Assembly: GCA_035649895.1 (NCBI GenBank)
Contig: DASRIS010000043.1
Coordinates: 1-64,000, forward strand
Direction: 5' to 3'
From: DASSUC01 sp035649895
GTDB taxonomy: Bacteria; Actinomycetota; Actinomycetes; Mycobacteriales; Micromonosporaceae
DNA length: 64,000 bases
Below are positions 51,037 to 59,824 of this stretch, in pieces. The notes beneath the pieces are model-generated. The model was given only the letters and a program-made list of their open reading frames with translations, was not told where the DNA came from and did no database searches. The translations under genes and the position numbers were made by a program. Every line of letters starts with the position of its first letter. The stretch's first letter is position 1.

Positions 51037-51566
51037 CAGGTGCGTCGTGTACGCCCTGGGCCGCCGGTCCCGGATGGGTCGGCGTTCCCGGCATGCCGGT
51101 CAACGGCGGTGACCTGTCCTTCCAGCTTCTGCTTCGCCAGCAGGAGCTCCCGTCTCACCAGGATCGGCATCTTACGGTGCAGGTACGGCCCCACTATCCA
51201 CCGCAGCGGCCACCTCAGCCGGAACCGCTCGGACCGCGTCACCTCGGTCCCGCCGGGGACCGGGACGCACTCGAAGCTCGCCTCGTAGTGCGTGATCGCG
51301 CGGATAAGACGGTTGTGCGGCGACGGCGCCAGGCTGATGTCGACCCGGCGGCCAGGGGTGAGCCGCTCCTGGGAGACCAGCGTCGGGCCGACCAGCCCGG
51401 CCAGCTTCGGCCTGAAGGCGAACTCCGTAAAGTTTTCCTCGCGCCTTATCCACAGCACGGGCCGGATTTTCTCATCGATTTCGGCGTAACGCTCGATATC
51501 CATGATGAAATCGAGAATGGCGTCCGGCGACGCCCGGATGAACTGGGTCGTACGCGCGTCAAACAC
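51036..51566 (-). CDS. SRPBCC-family protein, paralogue 2
   Basis: A 176-residue START/Bet v1-like protein and close relative of the one at 29179: IRASPDAILDFIMDIERYAEIDEKIRPVLWIRR aligns with its N-terminus, and LTPGRRVDISLAPSPHNRL with its centre. The GTG at 51566 has no Shine-Dalgarno and may be near a transcription start. It is positioned between the P450 and the second FMO, which mirrors the SRPBCC-FMO pairing at 27581-29715 and suggests that the two families cooperate on one intermediate. Confidence 0.8.
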   Translation of the reverse strand: MFDARTTQFIRASPDAILDFIMDIERYAEIDEKIRPVLWIRREENFTEFAFRPKLAGLVGPTLVSQERLTPGRRVDISLAPSPHNRLIRAITHYEASFECVPVPGGTEVTRSERFRLRWPLRWIVGPYLHRKMPILVRRELLLAKQKLEGQVTAVDRHAGNADPSGTGGPGRTRRT

Positions 51567-51716
51567 AGATCAACGTTACGCGTGGCCGTCGGGCTACGCA
51601 AGGGCAGGCGCGCCTCACCACGCTTCTGTACCAACCGGAAAGGAGGCGCCGACAAAGAGCTGCCCAGCCGCGCAGCCACCTGGCTGGCTCCGGTGTCCGG
51701 CCCTGGATAAGACACG

Positions 51717-53183
51717 TCACCGCGCAGTATCAGCGGTGACATGGTACGACTTCTCGTCGAAGCGTCGCGTCCGCCGGTGGAATGTCCACGAGTAACCGGG
51801 CCACACCGCCACATTGCGTCCCTTCTCATCCAGGAACCAGGACGTGCAACCCGATGCCCACACTTTCCTGGTGGTGTCGCTCTGGATCCTGTGGAAGTAG
51901 CCGTCCTGCACCTCCGGGCGGACCTCCACGGAGCCGAGTGACCGGGAGACCATCGCTGCGACGGCGTCGGCGACGTATGCCTGCTGAGACTCGATCATGA
52001 AGAGGAACGACGTGTGCCCGACGCCACTGGTCGGTCCGGCTATGCAGAAGAGATTGGGGAAGCCCGCGGCCGTCACGCCCAGGTAGGCACCGTGCTCGTC
52101 GAAGCTGCTCGCCAGGTCGGTGCCGCCCTCACCGCGTATCCGCTGGTAGCACGCCCGGTTAGTAATCTTGAACCCGGTCGCGAAGATGATGACGTCCGCT
52201 GGCCGCCTGTCGCCGGAGCCGGTAACCACTCCGGTCGGCGTAGCGCCTATGACACGGTCGCTCACCACGTCGACGTTGGGCCGGGCGAGGGCCGGGTAGT
52301 AGCGGTTGGAGAGCAGGACCCGCTTGCACCCCAGCTCGTAGCTGGGGGTCAGTCGTCGTACCAGCTCAGGGTCTGGCACTGCGCGGCGGATGTTGGCGCG
52401 GGCCAGCGCCCGGGCGGCCCGGTTCAGCAGCCCGGTCCTGGTGAGCACGGCGTGGCGGGACTCCGAGACCACGTACGTCATCGCCCGGCGGATGCCCTGC
52501 GCAACGGGGAAGGTCCGGTAGAGCCACTGCTCGGGCCGGGTGACCCGGCGGTCCATATGTGGGATCACCCATGCCGGGGTGCGCTGGTACACGTCGAGGT
52601 GGCCGACCCGGGGAGCGATCTCGGGAATGAGCTGCACCGCCGAGGCGCCCGTGCCGACCACCGCCACCCTCTTGCCGGTCAGGTCGATGTCGTGGTCCCA
52701 CCGCGCGGAGTGGAAGGTGGGGCCGCGGAAGCTGTCGAGGCCGTCGAGCGCCGGAACGAACGGCTCTGACAGGAAGCCCATCGCGAGGATAAGGACGTTC
52801 GCGCTGAGCTCGCCCGCGGACGTGACGACCCGCCACTGGGTGCTCGACGCGTCCCAACGGGCGTCGAGCAGCTCCGTGTGGTAGCGCGTGAACTTGTGCA
52901 GGTCGAACTGGGTGACGACCCGCTCGATGTACTCCCGAATCTCGGGCTGTATCGGAAAGGTGGTCGACCACGCCGGGTTGGGCGCGAACGACAAGGAGTA
53001 GAGGTTGGACGGGATATCGCATTGACAACCCGGATAGGAGTTGTCCCGCCAGGTGCCGCCCGGGGCACCGGCCGCCTCCAGAATCACAAAATCGGAGATT
53101 CCCTTGCGGAGAAGGCGGACCGCGGCGCCGATACCTCCGAACCCTGCCCCCACGATTACCACTCGGTGATGCTCGGTAGTCAT
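51717..53183 (-). CDS. Flavin-containing (Baeyer-Villiger-type) monooxygenase, paralogue 2
   Basis: A 488-residue FAD/NADPH monooxygenase with VVIVGAGFGGIGAAVRLL, FRGPTFHSARWDHD (BVMO/FMO fingerprint) and VAVVGTGASAVQLIPE. It aligns along its length with the FMO at 27581; NSYPGCQCDIPSNLYSLSF versus NTYPGCAVDIPAPVYSFSF is one example. ATG 53183 with GAGG six bases upstream. It is the first gene of the unit FMO-SRPBCC-P450 and lies 300 bases downstream of a StrR-type operator candidate, so it is probably under the control of the activator at 46172. Confidence 0.9.
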   Translation of the reverse strand: MTTEHHRVVIVGAGFGGIGAAVRLLRKGISDFVILEAAGAPGGTWRDNSYPGCQCDIPSNLYSLSFAPNPAWSTTFPIQPEIREYIERVVTQFDLHKFTRYHTELLDARWDASSTQWRVVTSAGELSANVLILAMGFLSEPFVPALDGLDSFRGPTFHSARWDHDIDLTGKRVAVVGTGASAVQLIPEIAPRVGHLDVYQRTPAWVIPHMDRRVTRPEQWLYRTFPVAQGIRRAMTYVVSESRHAVLTRTGLLNRAARALARANIRRAVPDPELVRRLTPSYELGCKRVLLSNRYYPALARPNVDVVSDRVIGATPTGVVTGSGDRRPADVIIFATGFKITNRACYQRIRGEGGTDLASSFDEHGAYLGVTAAGFPNLFCIAGPTSGVGHTSFLFMIESQQAYVADAVAAMVSRSLGSVEVRPEVQDGYFHRIQSDTTRKVWASGCTSWFLDEKGRNVAVWPGYSWTFHRRTRRFDEKSYHVTADTAR

Positions 53184-53812
53184 CGCGAACCTCAGATAGA
53201 GTGGTGACGTTTCCCTCTCCCGAGGGCTGACTGGACGCCGGTGGGACGGAACCGCTGCGGTCGCGCTCCAGCGCCAGGCTGATAAGAATCCCCCGACACT
53301 GCGAGCACCCGATGCTGGGAATGCCTTGATGCTGGCATTTCGTGTGCACCGGCCTGGCACAGCTTATCGTGCCGGGCCGGGGCGTGCGACGGACGATCGG
53401 CGTCGACATCCGCCGAAACACCGCGCGCAGGTAAGAGCGCCGGCTGGGAGCAGCGGCTGGGCCGTCGGGCAGCCCGGGAGGACATCCGTGTTCGAGTGGG
53501 GAAACTCCCCACTTGACAGCCACTGGGGTCGCCCGGCGCACGCACCAACGCCGCGGGCACACTACCCCCTTGTGCCCGCGCAGCACGTCACCGCGACCCA
53601 CCGGCCATGGTGGACGCGGGCGTGACCATACCCGGCCCCCGCGGTCCGCCGCCACTGCTACGGCGGCCGGCGCGTCGCCTCGTACGCACGCTCGTCGGGC
53701 CTGCCGGGAAGGCCAGCGTCGACTTTCTGGTGTAGCCGGTAGCGTGTCTGCGTCAGCCGGACGGTCAGGTGAGGCAGACTGTGACGCTGATCACCGATTG
53801 GGGGCGTAGACG
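53184..53812. other. Promoter region between FMO unit and helicase operon
   Basis: A 629-base divergent gap without a credible gene. The main feature is the StrR-like palindrome at 53490-53519. It separates biosynthetic genes (minus strand) from the DNA-metabolism/defence genes (plus strand) and so is probably the cluster's right border. Confidence 0.5.
53490..53519. promoter_or_regulatory. StrR-type operator candidate upstream of the second FMO
   Basis: GTTCGAGTG (8 of 9 to the left half-site), 11 bases (GGGAAACTCCC), then CACTTGACA. The inner part GTGGGGA-AAC-TCCCCAC is a perfect 7+3+7 palindrome. The same spacer and right arm recur at 46721. The site is about 310 bases before the FMO start, at a distance common for such activators. 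Confidence 0.5.
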
Positions 53813-55576
53813 GTGCCAGCAGCAGTCACGGTTGAGCGGCCCAAGGCCGGCGGGCCGATGCCGGTGACGGCGATGGACAGCGCGCTTCTCACGCGGTATG
53901 CACCGCTGCTCAGCCGCCTGCGCACCGGCGCGGTGGTCGACCGCCGCACGTCTGACCTGGTGGACAAGGCTGCTTCGGTGTGGAGCCGCCCGGGCTTCGA
54001 CGTCCTGCTGTCGCGCCCGGCGCTGCGCTTCGAACCCTTCGACTACCAGGTCGAGGCGGCGCAGACGGTGCTGCGCCGGATGCGGGGGCGGGCCATTCTC
54101 GCCGACGAGGTCGGTCTCGGCAAGACCATCGAGGCCGGGCTGGTCCTGGCCGAGCTGCGCCTGCGCGGGCTCGCCGGACGTACCCTCGTGGTCACTCCGG
54201 CCGGCCTGGTCGAGCAGTGGCGCGAGGAGCTGGAGCGCAAGTTCGGCCTGCCGACGGTGATCGCGTCCCGGGACGGCTGGGACGCGGGGCCGGACCGGCC
54301 GGTGGTGCTGGCGTCGCTGGCTGCCGGGCGCCGGGACCCGCTGCGCTCGCTCCTCGCCGGCAGCGAGTGGGACGCCGTGGTCATTGACGAGGCCCACCGG
54401 GTACGCGCACCGCGTAGCGCCTCCGGCCGGTTGGCGCGCGAGCTTCGCACCCGGTATCTGCTGCTGCTCACCGCCACCCCGGTGGAGAACCGGCTCGCCG
54501 ACCTCTACGAGATGGTGAGCCTGGTCGCCCCAGGGCTACTCGGCACGGCGGCACAGTTCCGGGCCCAGCACGGCTCGGGCACGGCCGACCCGGCCGTACA
54601 GGCGCCGAAGAACGCGGCTGCGCTGCGGGCCCGTACCAGGGAGGTGATGATCCGCCACCGGCGTAGCGAGGTGGCGCTCATGCTGCCGCCCCGCCTGGCC
54701 GAGACGCTGCTGGTGACCCCGGCGGCGGACGAGGCCGAGCTCTACGCCGATATCACCGCGCGGATCCGCAGCGCCGGCCGGACCGCAGCGGCGGCGGCCC
54801 GCCTGGCGCTGCGCAGCCTGGTACGGCTGGCCGGCTCGACCCCGGCCGCCGCCGTGGTGACCCTCGACAAGCTCGGCTGGACCGACCTGGCCACCCGGGC
54901 CGCCGCGGTGGCCCGGCCGCACAAGACAGCGGTGCTGCTGGAACGGCTTCGCGCGCACGCCGAGCGGGGTGAGAAGGTCCTTGTCTTCACCGGCTTCCGG
55001 GCCACCCTGGACCACCTGGCGCAGCTGACGGCCGAGGCCGGGATCCCGGCGGCGGTCTACCACGGCAGCCTCCCCCGCGCCGGCAAGGAGGCGGCCATCG
55101 CGGCCTTCCGCGACGAGGTCCCGGTGCTGCTGTCTACAGAGTCCGCAGGTGAGGGCCGCAACCTTCAGTTCTGCCACGTCATGGTCAACGTCGACCTGCC
55201 GTGGAACCCGATGCAGATCGAGCAGCGGCTCGGCCGGCTGCACCGGGTTGGGCAGCGCCATGAGGTGCTCATCGCCAACCTCGTCGCCCGGGGCACGATC
55301 GAGGAGCGCGTGCTGCGGGTGCTGGAAGCGAAGATCAACCTCTTCGAGCTGGTCGTCGGCGAGCTCGACCTGATCCTCGGCCGGGTGGGCGAGGAGCTCG
55401 ACCTGGAGTCGACGATCTTCGACGCGTATCTGACGTCCGACGACGATATGCAGTTCGCGCAGCGGCTGGACGCGATCGGTGACGACCTCGCCCGGGCCCG
55501 CGGCGAGTACCTGCACAGCCGCGGCACGCTGGACGCCCTCGTCGGCGACGAGGACACCGCCGGGGTCGGCGCGTGA
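53813..55576 (+). CDS. SNF2/DEAD-type helicase
   Basis: A 587-residue superfamily 2 ATPase. Motif I is DEVGLGKT at 98-105, motif II DEAH at 192-195, motif III LTATPVEN, and the C-terminal lobe has VFTGFRATLDHL, LLSTESAGEGRNLQF and motif VI QRLGRLHRVGQ. It is compact and lacks extra domains. GTG start; a second possible start is the internal MPVTAMDSALL. It overlaps the next gene by 4 bases (GTGA) and so forms a two-gene operon. SNF2 proteins with a dedicated partner occur in anti-phage systems as well as in repair; the role here is not determined. Confidence 0.88.
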   Translation: MPAAVTVERPKAGGPMPVTAMDSALLTRYAPLLSRLRTGAVVDRRTSDLVDKAASVWSRPGFDVLLSRPALRFEPFDYQVEAAQTVLRRMRGRAILADEVGLGKTIEAGLVLAELRLRGLAGRTLVVTPAGLVEQWREELERKFGLPTVIASRDGWDAGPDRPVVLASLAAGRRDPLRSLLAGSEWDAVVIDEAHRVRAPRSASGRLARELRTRYLLLLTATPVENRLADLYEMVSLVAPGLLGTAAQFRAQHGSGTADPAVQAPKNAAALRARTREVMIRHRRSEVALMLPPRLAETLLVTPAADEAELYADITARIRSAGRTAAAAARLALRSLVRLAGSTPAAAVVTLDKLGWTDLATRAAAVARPHKTAVLLERLRAHAERGEKVLVFTGFRATLDHLAQLTAEAGIPAAVYHGSLPRAGKEAAIAAFRDEVPVLLSTESAGEGRNLQFCHVMVNVDLPWNPMQIEQRLGRLHRVGQRHEVLIANLVARGTIEERVLRVLEAKINLFELVVGELDLILGRVGEELDLESTIFDAYLTSDDDMQFAQRLDAIGDDLARARGEYLHSRGTLDALVGDEDTAGVGA

Positions 55577-57645
55577 CAGACCCGGGGCTGCGGTTCTGGC
55601 TGCACCACGTCGAGGCTGGTGGCGGGCTGTGGGAGCCGGCCGGCGACGGCGTGCTCGTGGTGCTCCCGCCGGAGCTGAGCCAGCGGTACCGGCTCGCTGA
55701 TGAGCTCATCGTCACCGATGACCCTGACGTCGCCCGCAGCGACGGCGTCACGTTCCTGGGCACCGGGCACCCGGTGCTGGCCGAGGCCGCCGAGTCGGTG
55801 CTCAGCAGCGGTGACGCGGGCGTCGTACTGCTGGATGGCGCTGCCGGGCCGGCGCCTACCGCGGACGTCCTGGAGGACCATGCCAGGGCGCAGATCCCAG
55901 TCAGTCACGGGCGCATCGACGCCATCGGCAAACCCCGCCACCTCGTCCACTGGATGCTCCGGGTCGGGGTGATGGTCAGCTATGCGGTCTCCGCCGATGA
56001 CCGGTTCTCCGAACGCCTTGAACGGTGGGTGCACGTGACCAGCCGCCGCGAGGTGCCTGCCGCCGTGGTGTCACGCCTGGCCAGCACGCCGGATGAGGCA
56101 GCGGCCTGGCCGGCCGGGCTCTCCGGACGGGCGGCGCCGGTGCCGGCCGGTGAGCTGACCCGGGCCCTGACCGAGGCGGACCGGCTCATCGAAGCCGCCG
56201 CGCAGCGCCGCCAGAGCCAGCTTTCCCGCCAGCTCGACGAGGGCCACCACGAGGAACGCGCCCGCGCGACGAGCTACTACGCCGACGCCATCGCCGGGAT
56301 CGAACGACGGCTGGAGGCAGCGTCACCTGACCGGCGCGCGCTACTCGAGCAGCGCCTGGTCGCCACCCGCGAGGAACGGGCCAGGCGGTTGGCTGAGATC
56401 GCCGAGAAGTACCAGGCACACCACGACATCAGGCCGTACCGGCTACACGTCGTCGGGGTGCCAGCGCTGCGGTTGCCGGTCGACGTGCGTCGCGGCGAGC
56501 GCCACTACCCGATGGAGCTCGACTGGCTCCGCCCGGCCGGCGTGTTCGCCCAGCCCCGCTGCCCATCCTGCGACAGCGCGGCCCCGCTCGTGGCCGGCAA
56601 GAACGCGCTCGGCTGCCTCCAGTGCCAGGTGTCGAAGGCTCCGGCCGCCCCACCGGCTCCCACGGCAGCACGGGCTACCGCAGCATCAGCGGCTACCGCA
56701 GCATCAGCGGCGCCTGCGGCAGCGCCGGACCGAGCTGCCGTGGGCACCCCAGCACCGCGCGCCAACGGGTCCAGCCAGGTGAAGCAGGCGTCCAGTAGAT
56801 CCGGCTCGGCGCCTGTCACCCCGGCGACCGTCGCGAGGGCGAGGGCGGCCTCCACCCAGCCGCCGGCGGCACCAGCCAAGCCTCGGCAGCCTAGAGCTGC
56901 ACCGGCCCTGCCGCGACAGCTTGCCGCCACCGCGCCGAAACGGGCGGAGAAGCTCGTCGCCACGCTCTGGCAGGCTGTTGCCGACGGGCACAGCCGGCGC
57001 CTGAGAGATGCCCTCGCGCCTGAGTCGCCAGCTGCCGCGCTGCACAACGTCTACGGTGCCGATGGCGTCAGGCACGCCCTCAGACTGCCCGCGCACGAGC
57101 AGCTGATCTCCTTCACGTCTGGCAGCACCCCTGTCACCGACGGCTCCGGCACCACCAACGGAGTGGTCCGGACCGCTCACGACGAGTACCCGTACCTGAT
57201 GCAGTGGCGCGCCGAGCAAGGCGGCCTCTGCGTGACCGAGATGCTCCCGTTTCCCCTGTACCCGGACGGCCGGTTCAACGCCATCTACTGGTGGTTCGGC
57301 GACCAGAACCCGTACCGGGTCACCCGGATCCCGTCGCCGGCCAGCCGGCTCGACGATGTTGCCCGGCTGCTCCTTGTCGAGGGTGGGCCTTGGCAGGGCC
57401 TCGCAGTCACGGCGCGGGCTCTGGCCGCCTGGTGGCGCCTGGGTCACCAGCACGACGGCCTGCTCGCCGGGCATCCGCCGCCGGTGCTCGCCGCCGCGGT
57501 ACACCGCCTGGTCGCGCTCCGCGCCGGCGACAAGGGGCTGTTCCGGCAGGCCGCCGAGGCGTACCGCGTGGAGGAGGCCGCAGTACGCCGCGCCGATGGG
57601 GAGCTACGCAAGCTGCTCGCGCTCCGGCCGGGACAGGTCTGCTGA
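55573..57645 (+). CDS. Helicase-partner protein with coiled coil and zinc ribbon
   Basis: A 690-residue protein I do not recognise by name. Residues 1-190 form a mixed alpha/beta region. A long charged helix at 195-285 (EADRLIEAAAQRRQSQLSRQ and following) looks like a coiled coil. A zinc ribbon follows with Cys330/333 (CPSC) and Cys348/351 (CLQC). Residues 355-470 are a low-complexity Ala/Pro linker. The C-terminal 200 residues (TLWQAVADGHSRRLRDAL onward) form a conserved-looking domain of unknown role. The GTG start overlaps the helicase stop (GTGA), so the two act together, probably as a DNA-binding partner. Confidence 0.72.
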   Translation: MTDPGLRFWLHHVEAGGGLWEPAGDGVLVVLPPELSQRYRLADELIVTDDPDVARSDGVTFLGTGHPVLAEAAESVLSSGDAGVVLLDGAAGPAPTADVLEDHARAQIPVSHGRIDAIGKPRHLVHWMLRVGVMVSYAVSADDRFSERLERWVHVTSRREVPAAVVSRLASTPDEAAAWPAGLSGRAAPVPAGELTRALTEADRLIEAAAQRRQSQLSRQLDEGHHEERARATSYYADAIAGIERRLEAASPDRRALLEQRLVATREERARRLAEIAEKYQAHHDIRPYRLHVVGVPALRLPVDVRRGERHYPMELDWLRPAGVFAQPRCPSCDSAAPLVAGKNALGCLQCQVSKAPAAPPAPTAARATAASAATAASAAPAAAPDRAAVGTPAPRANGSSQVKQASSRSGSAPVTPATVARARAASTQPPAAPAKPRQPRAAPALPRQLAATAPKRAEKLVATLWQAVADGHSRRLRDALAPESPAAALHNVYGADGVRHALRLPAHEQLISFTSGSTPVTDGSGTTNGVVRTAHDEYPYLMQWRAEQGGLCVTEMLPFPLYPDGRFNAIYWWFGDQNPYRVTRIPSPASRLDDVARLLLVEGGPWQGLAVTARALAAWWRLGHQHDGLLAGHPPPVLAAAVHRLVALRAGDKGLFRQAAEAYRVEEAAVRRADGELRKLLALRPGQVC

Positions 57646-57748
57646 GCACTGCATGCCACCACCTCCGCCATCGCTCGCGGTACACCGCACCAGCGCCGCT
57701 GTCGCTACCTATCTCGCGCCCGGCCGGCTATGGCCCCTGGCGCAGCGG

Positions 57749-58447
57749 TCACACGCTTACGATGCCCAGCTCGACAAGGAGCCGCCACATGTCGGTCGAC
57801 GGGTCCCGTCGCAGCGGGTCGCAGTGCGCGGCGTGTCCCTTACTCGCCGAGCACTCGCCTGTCGAGCAGTCCTCCACCAACCTCTTCGCCCGCTTGACAG
57901 CGGCCTCCTGCTTGCCATTAATGGCCAGGACCCGTAAGCCGTGGAGGCTCTTGTCGTTGCGGGCGCCGAAGGTCTCGAACCCGGCTTGCCCTCGCAACTT
58001 CCCATGGATGACCCGGCTTGATCCGCCCTGTTGCCCGGAAAAGTCACTGAAGTGCAGCAACAGCCACAGCTCAAAGGACGGATGGGAGAACGCGACCGTC
58101 ACACCGCCAGCCTCGGCGTCGCGCATCGCCTGGAGAATATCGTGGTGTTGGTCGCGGTCGAAGATCGCCCACAGCTGAACCAGACCGCTGCCATGTCTTA
58201 TCTCATCCCGCTGTTCCAGCGCCCTGGCGACCACCCGCGTGGGAGTCATCCCGTTGCTCCGGTACAGCGGATGGATGAGAAACCGCAGCTCAGATCCGAG
58301 CTCGCGGTTCAGGAACCCCAGGTAGTCGGGCTCGGTCGAGCCGCCCTCGACCGCCACATAGAACACGCGGTTGCCGCGACGGGATGCCGCGGGGACGCGG
58401 TGGAGCGGTCTTTCCACCTCGGGATCGCTGCGACGGCGTCGGCTCAT
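57749..58447 (-). CDS. rloB-like: RloB-family protein (TOPRIM-like), AbiL-type defence partner
   Basis: A 232-residue protein with VEGGSTEPDYLGFL near 33 and WAIFDRDQHHD near 95. These match the acidic pattern (E, then DxD) of TOPRIM-like RloB/AbiLii proteins, which are partners of AAA ATPases in abortive phage infection. HPSFELWLLLHF is another hallmark of RloB. The ATG at 58447 overlaps the ATPase stop (ATGA). Probably the nuclease/effector half of a two-gene defence pair; the biochemical activity is inferred from the family. Confidence 0.83.
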   Translation of the reverse strand: MSRRRRSDPEVERPLHRVPAASRRGNRVFYVAVEGGSTEPDYLGFLNRELGSELRFLIHPLYRSNGMTPTRVVARALEQRDEIRHGSGLVQLWAIFDRDQHHDILQAMRDAEAGGVTVAFSHPSFELWLLLHFSDFSGQQGGSSRVIHGKLRGQAGFETFGARNDKSLHGLRVLAINGKQEAAVKRAKRLVEDCSTGECSASKGHAAHCDPLRRDPSTDMWRLLVELGIVSV

Positions 58448-59715
58448 ACGGCCTCCGCCAGCACCTGCGCAACCTCTCGCGCCAGCTCACCACTGGTCAC
58501 CATCGGTACGCCACCGTAGCGACCTCGAAGATACCCGCGCTCCAGGTTCTCCTCCTTGCGCGGCCTAGCATCGATCAATGGATACAGCTCGGTCTCCCCG
58601 GTACGGCGCTTGGCAGTGATCCATACCTGGTCCCGGTCGAGCGGACGGTCAACCATCGCAGTGCCCAGCAGCGTGGCGTCGTGAGTTGTAAAGATCAGCT
58701 GTGCACTGCGGGGGTTGGCCTTCGGATCTTGGAAGAGCCGGATGACCTCTGCCGCGAGCATCGGGTGCAGGCTGGCATCGAGCTCGTCAACGAGCAGGAC
58801 TGATCCCTCACTGAGCACGGTGAGGAGTGGACCAAGAAAGCCGAACCAGGCCGATGTGCCCAGCGACTCCTGGCGCACAAGGTCCAGCGGCACCAGCTCT
58901 CCCGCTCCGCTGTGGTGCAACAGCCGGACCTGCTGGTCAGCGGGGAGGGACGGGTCGATATGTATACCCGCTACCCCCAGGTCCGCCACCCGTAGCAGCG
59001 CCTCGATCCGTCCCCGGTGCTGGCTTCCGCTTCGCCGGTCGGTGAGCAGCTGACGGGTGTACTGACCAGGCACAGCGGTGCTCCCGCGCAGCGGGGTGGT
59101 CCACAGACCATCCAGGAACCAGCGGTGGACTGTGCTGAGCTGCGGATGGTTCAGGCTCGCCGCTACCGTCAGGAACAGCGAGTTCGGCCGGGTGAACTCC
59201 GCGAGCCGCTCCTTCTTGCCTCGTAGGCCGTCACCAGGGAAGAGGAACTCCTCCCCCCGTTCGCGGTCGGCCTCCCGGTCGAACCAGACCTGCCTTCGCC
59301 CGTGGGGGTAGGCGTGCAGCCACTCCGCCTCGACCCGCTCGTCGGAGAGCTCGAACCCATAGGTGTAGCGGACGGGTCGTTCGCCGAGGAGCAGGTCAAC
59401 CTCGAACAGCGTCGTATCCTCGCGTGCCGCCGGAGCTAGCGCGAACGGCTCACGAGGAACGCTGGCCCCCTGCGCCCACTCCGCGAGCGATGTCCGCACC
59501 GCCTCGCGCATCGCGCCAACTGCGGCGAGCATATTGGACTTACCAGATGCGTTCGCACCAAAGATCCCAGCGACCGGCACAACGGCGATCTCCCGACCTT
59601 CGGCCCGCACACCAGTCGGCCGAGCCGTCCCTTCATTGAGTTCCGTCGCTACCAATGACAGCTCATGCTCAGCTCGGATCGACCGGTGGTTAGCCACCCT
59701 GAAGCGCAGAAGCAC
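58444..59715 (-). CDS. AAA-family ATPase (RloA/AbiLi-like) of a defence pair
   Basis: A 423-residue ABC/SMC-type AAA protein. Walker A is FGANASGKSNML near 55, then an inserted middle region, the signature-like helices, Walker B LLVDELDASLHP near 310 and the switch histidine in IFTTHDATLL. It belongs to the group of ATP-binding proteins paired with RloB/TOPRIM effectors (AbiL-like, comparable in logic to PARIS). GTG 59715 has AAGGAGG upstream. The ATPase would sense phage activity and release or activate the RloB protein; this mechanism is inference by analogy. Confidence 0.87.
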   Translation of the reverse strand: MLLRFRVANHRSIRAEHELSLVATELNEGTARPTGVRAEGREIAVVPVAGIFGANASGKSNMLAAVGAMREAVRTSLAEWAQGASVPREPFALAPAAREDTTLFEVDLLLGERPVRYTYGFELSDERVEAEWLHAYPHGRRQVWFDREADRERGEEFLFPGDGLRGKKERLAEFTRPNSLFLTVAASLNHPQLSTVHRWFLDGLWTTPLRGSTAVPGQYTRQLLTDRRSGSQHRGRIEALLRVADLGVAGIHIDPSLPADQQVRLLHHSGAGELVPLDLVRQESLGTSAWFGFLGPLLTVLSEGSVLLVDELDASLHPMLAAEVIRLFQDPKANPRSAQLIFTTHDATLLGTAMVDRPLDRDQVWITAKRRTGETELYPLIDARPRKEENLERGYLRGRYGGVPMVTSGELAREVAQVLAEAV

Positions 59716-59824
59716 GGTCGCCTCCTTGCCGGACGAATACTCCGCCTCGCACCCCTTCCATGCACGAAAGCCGCACGAAAGAGCAGCTGCTGCCTCTACT
59801 CTAGCCGTTAGGGAGGCGCGGCTG

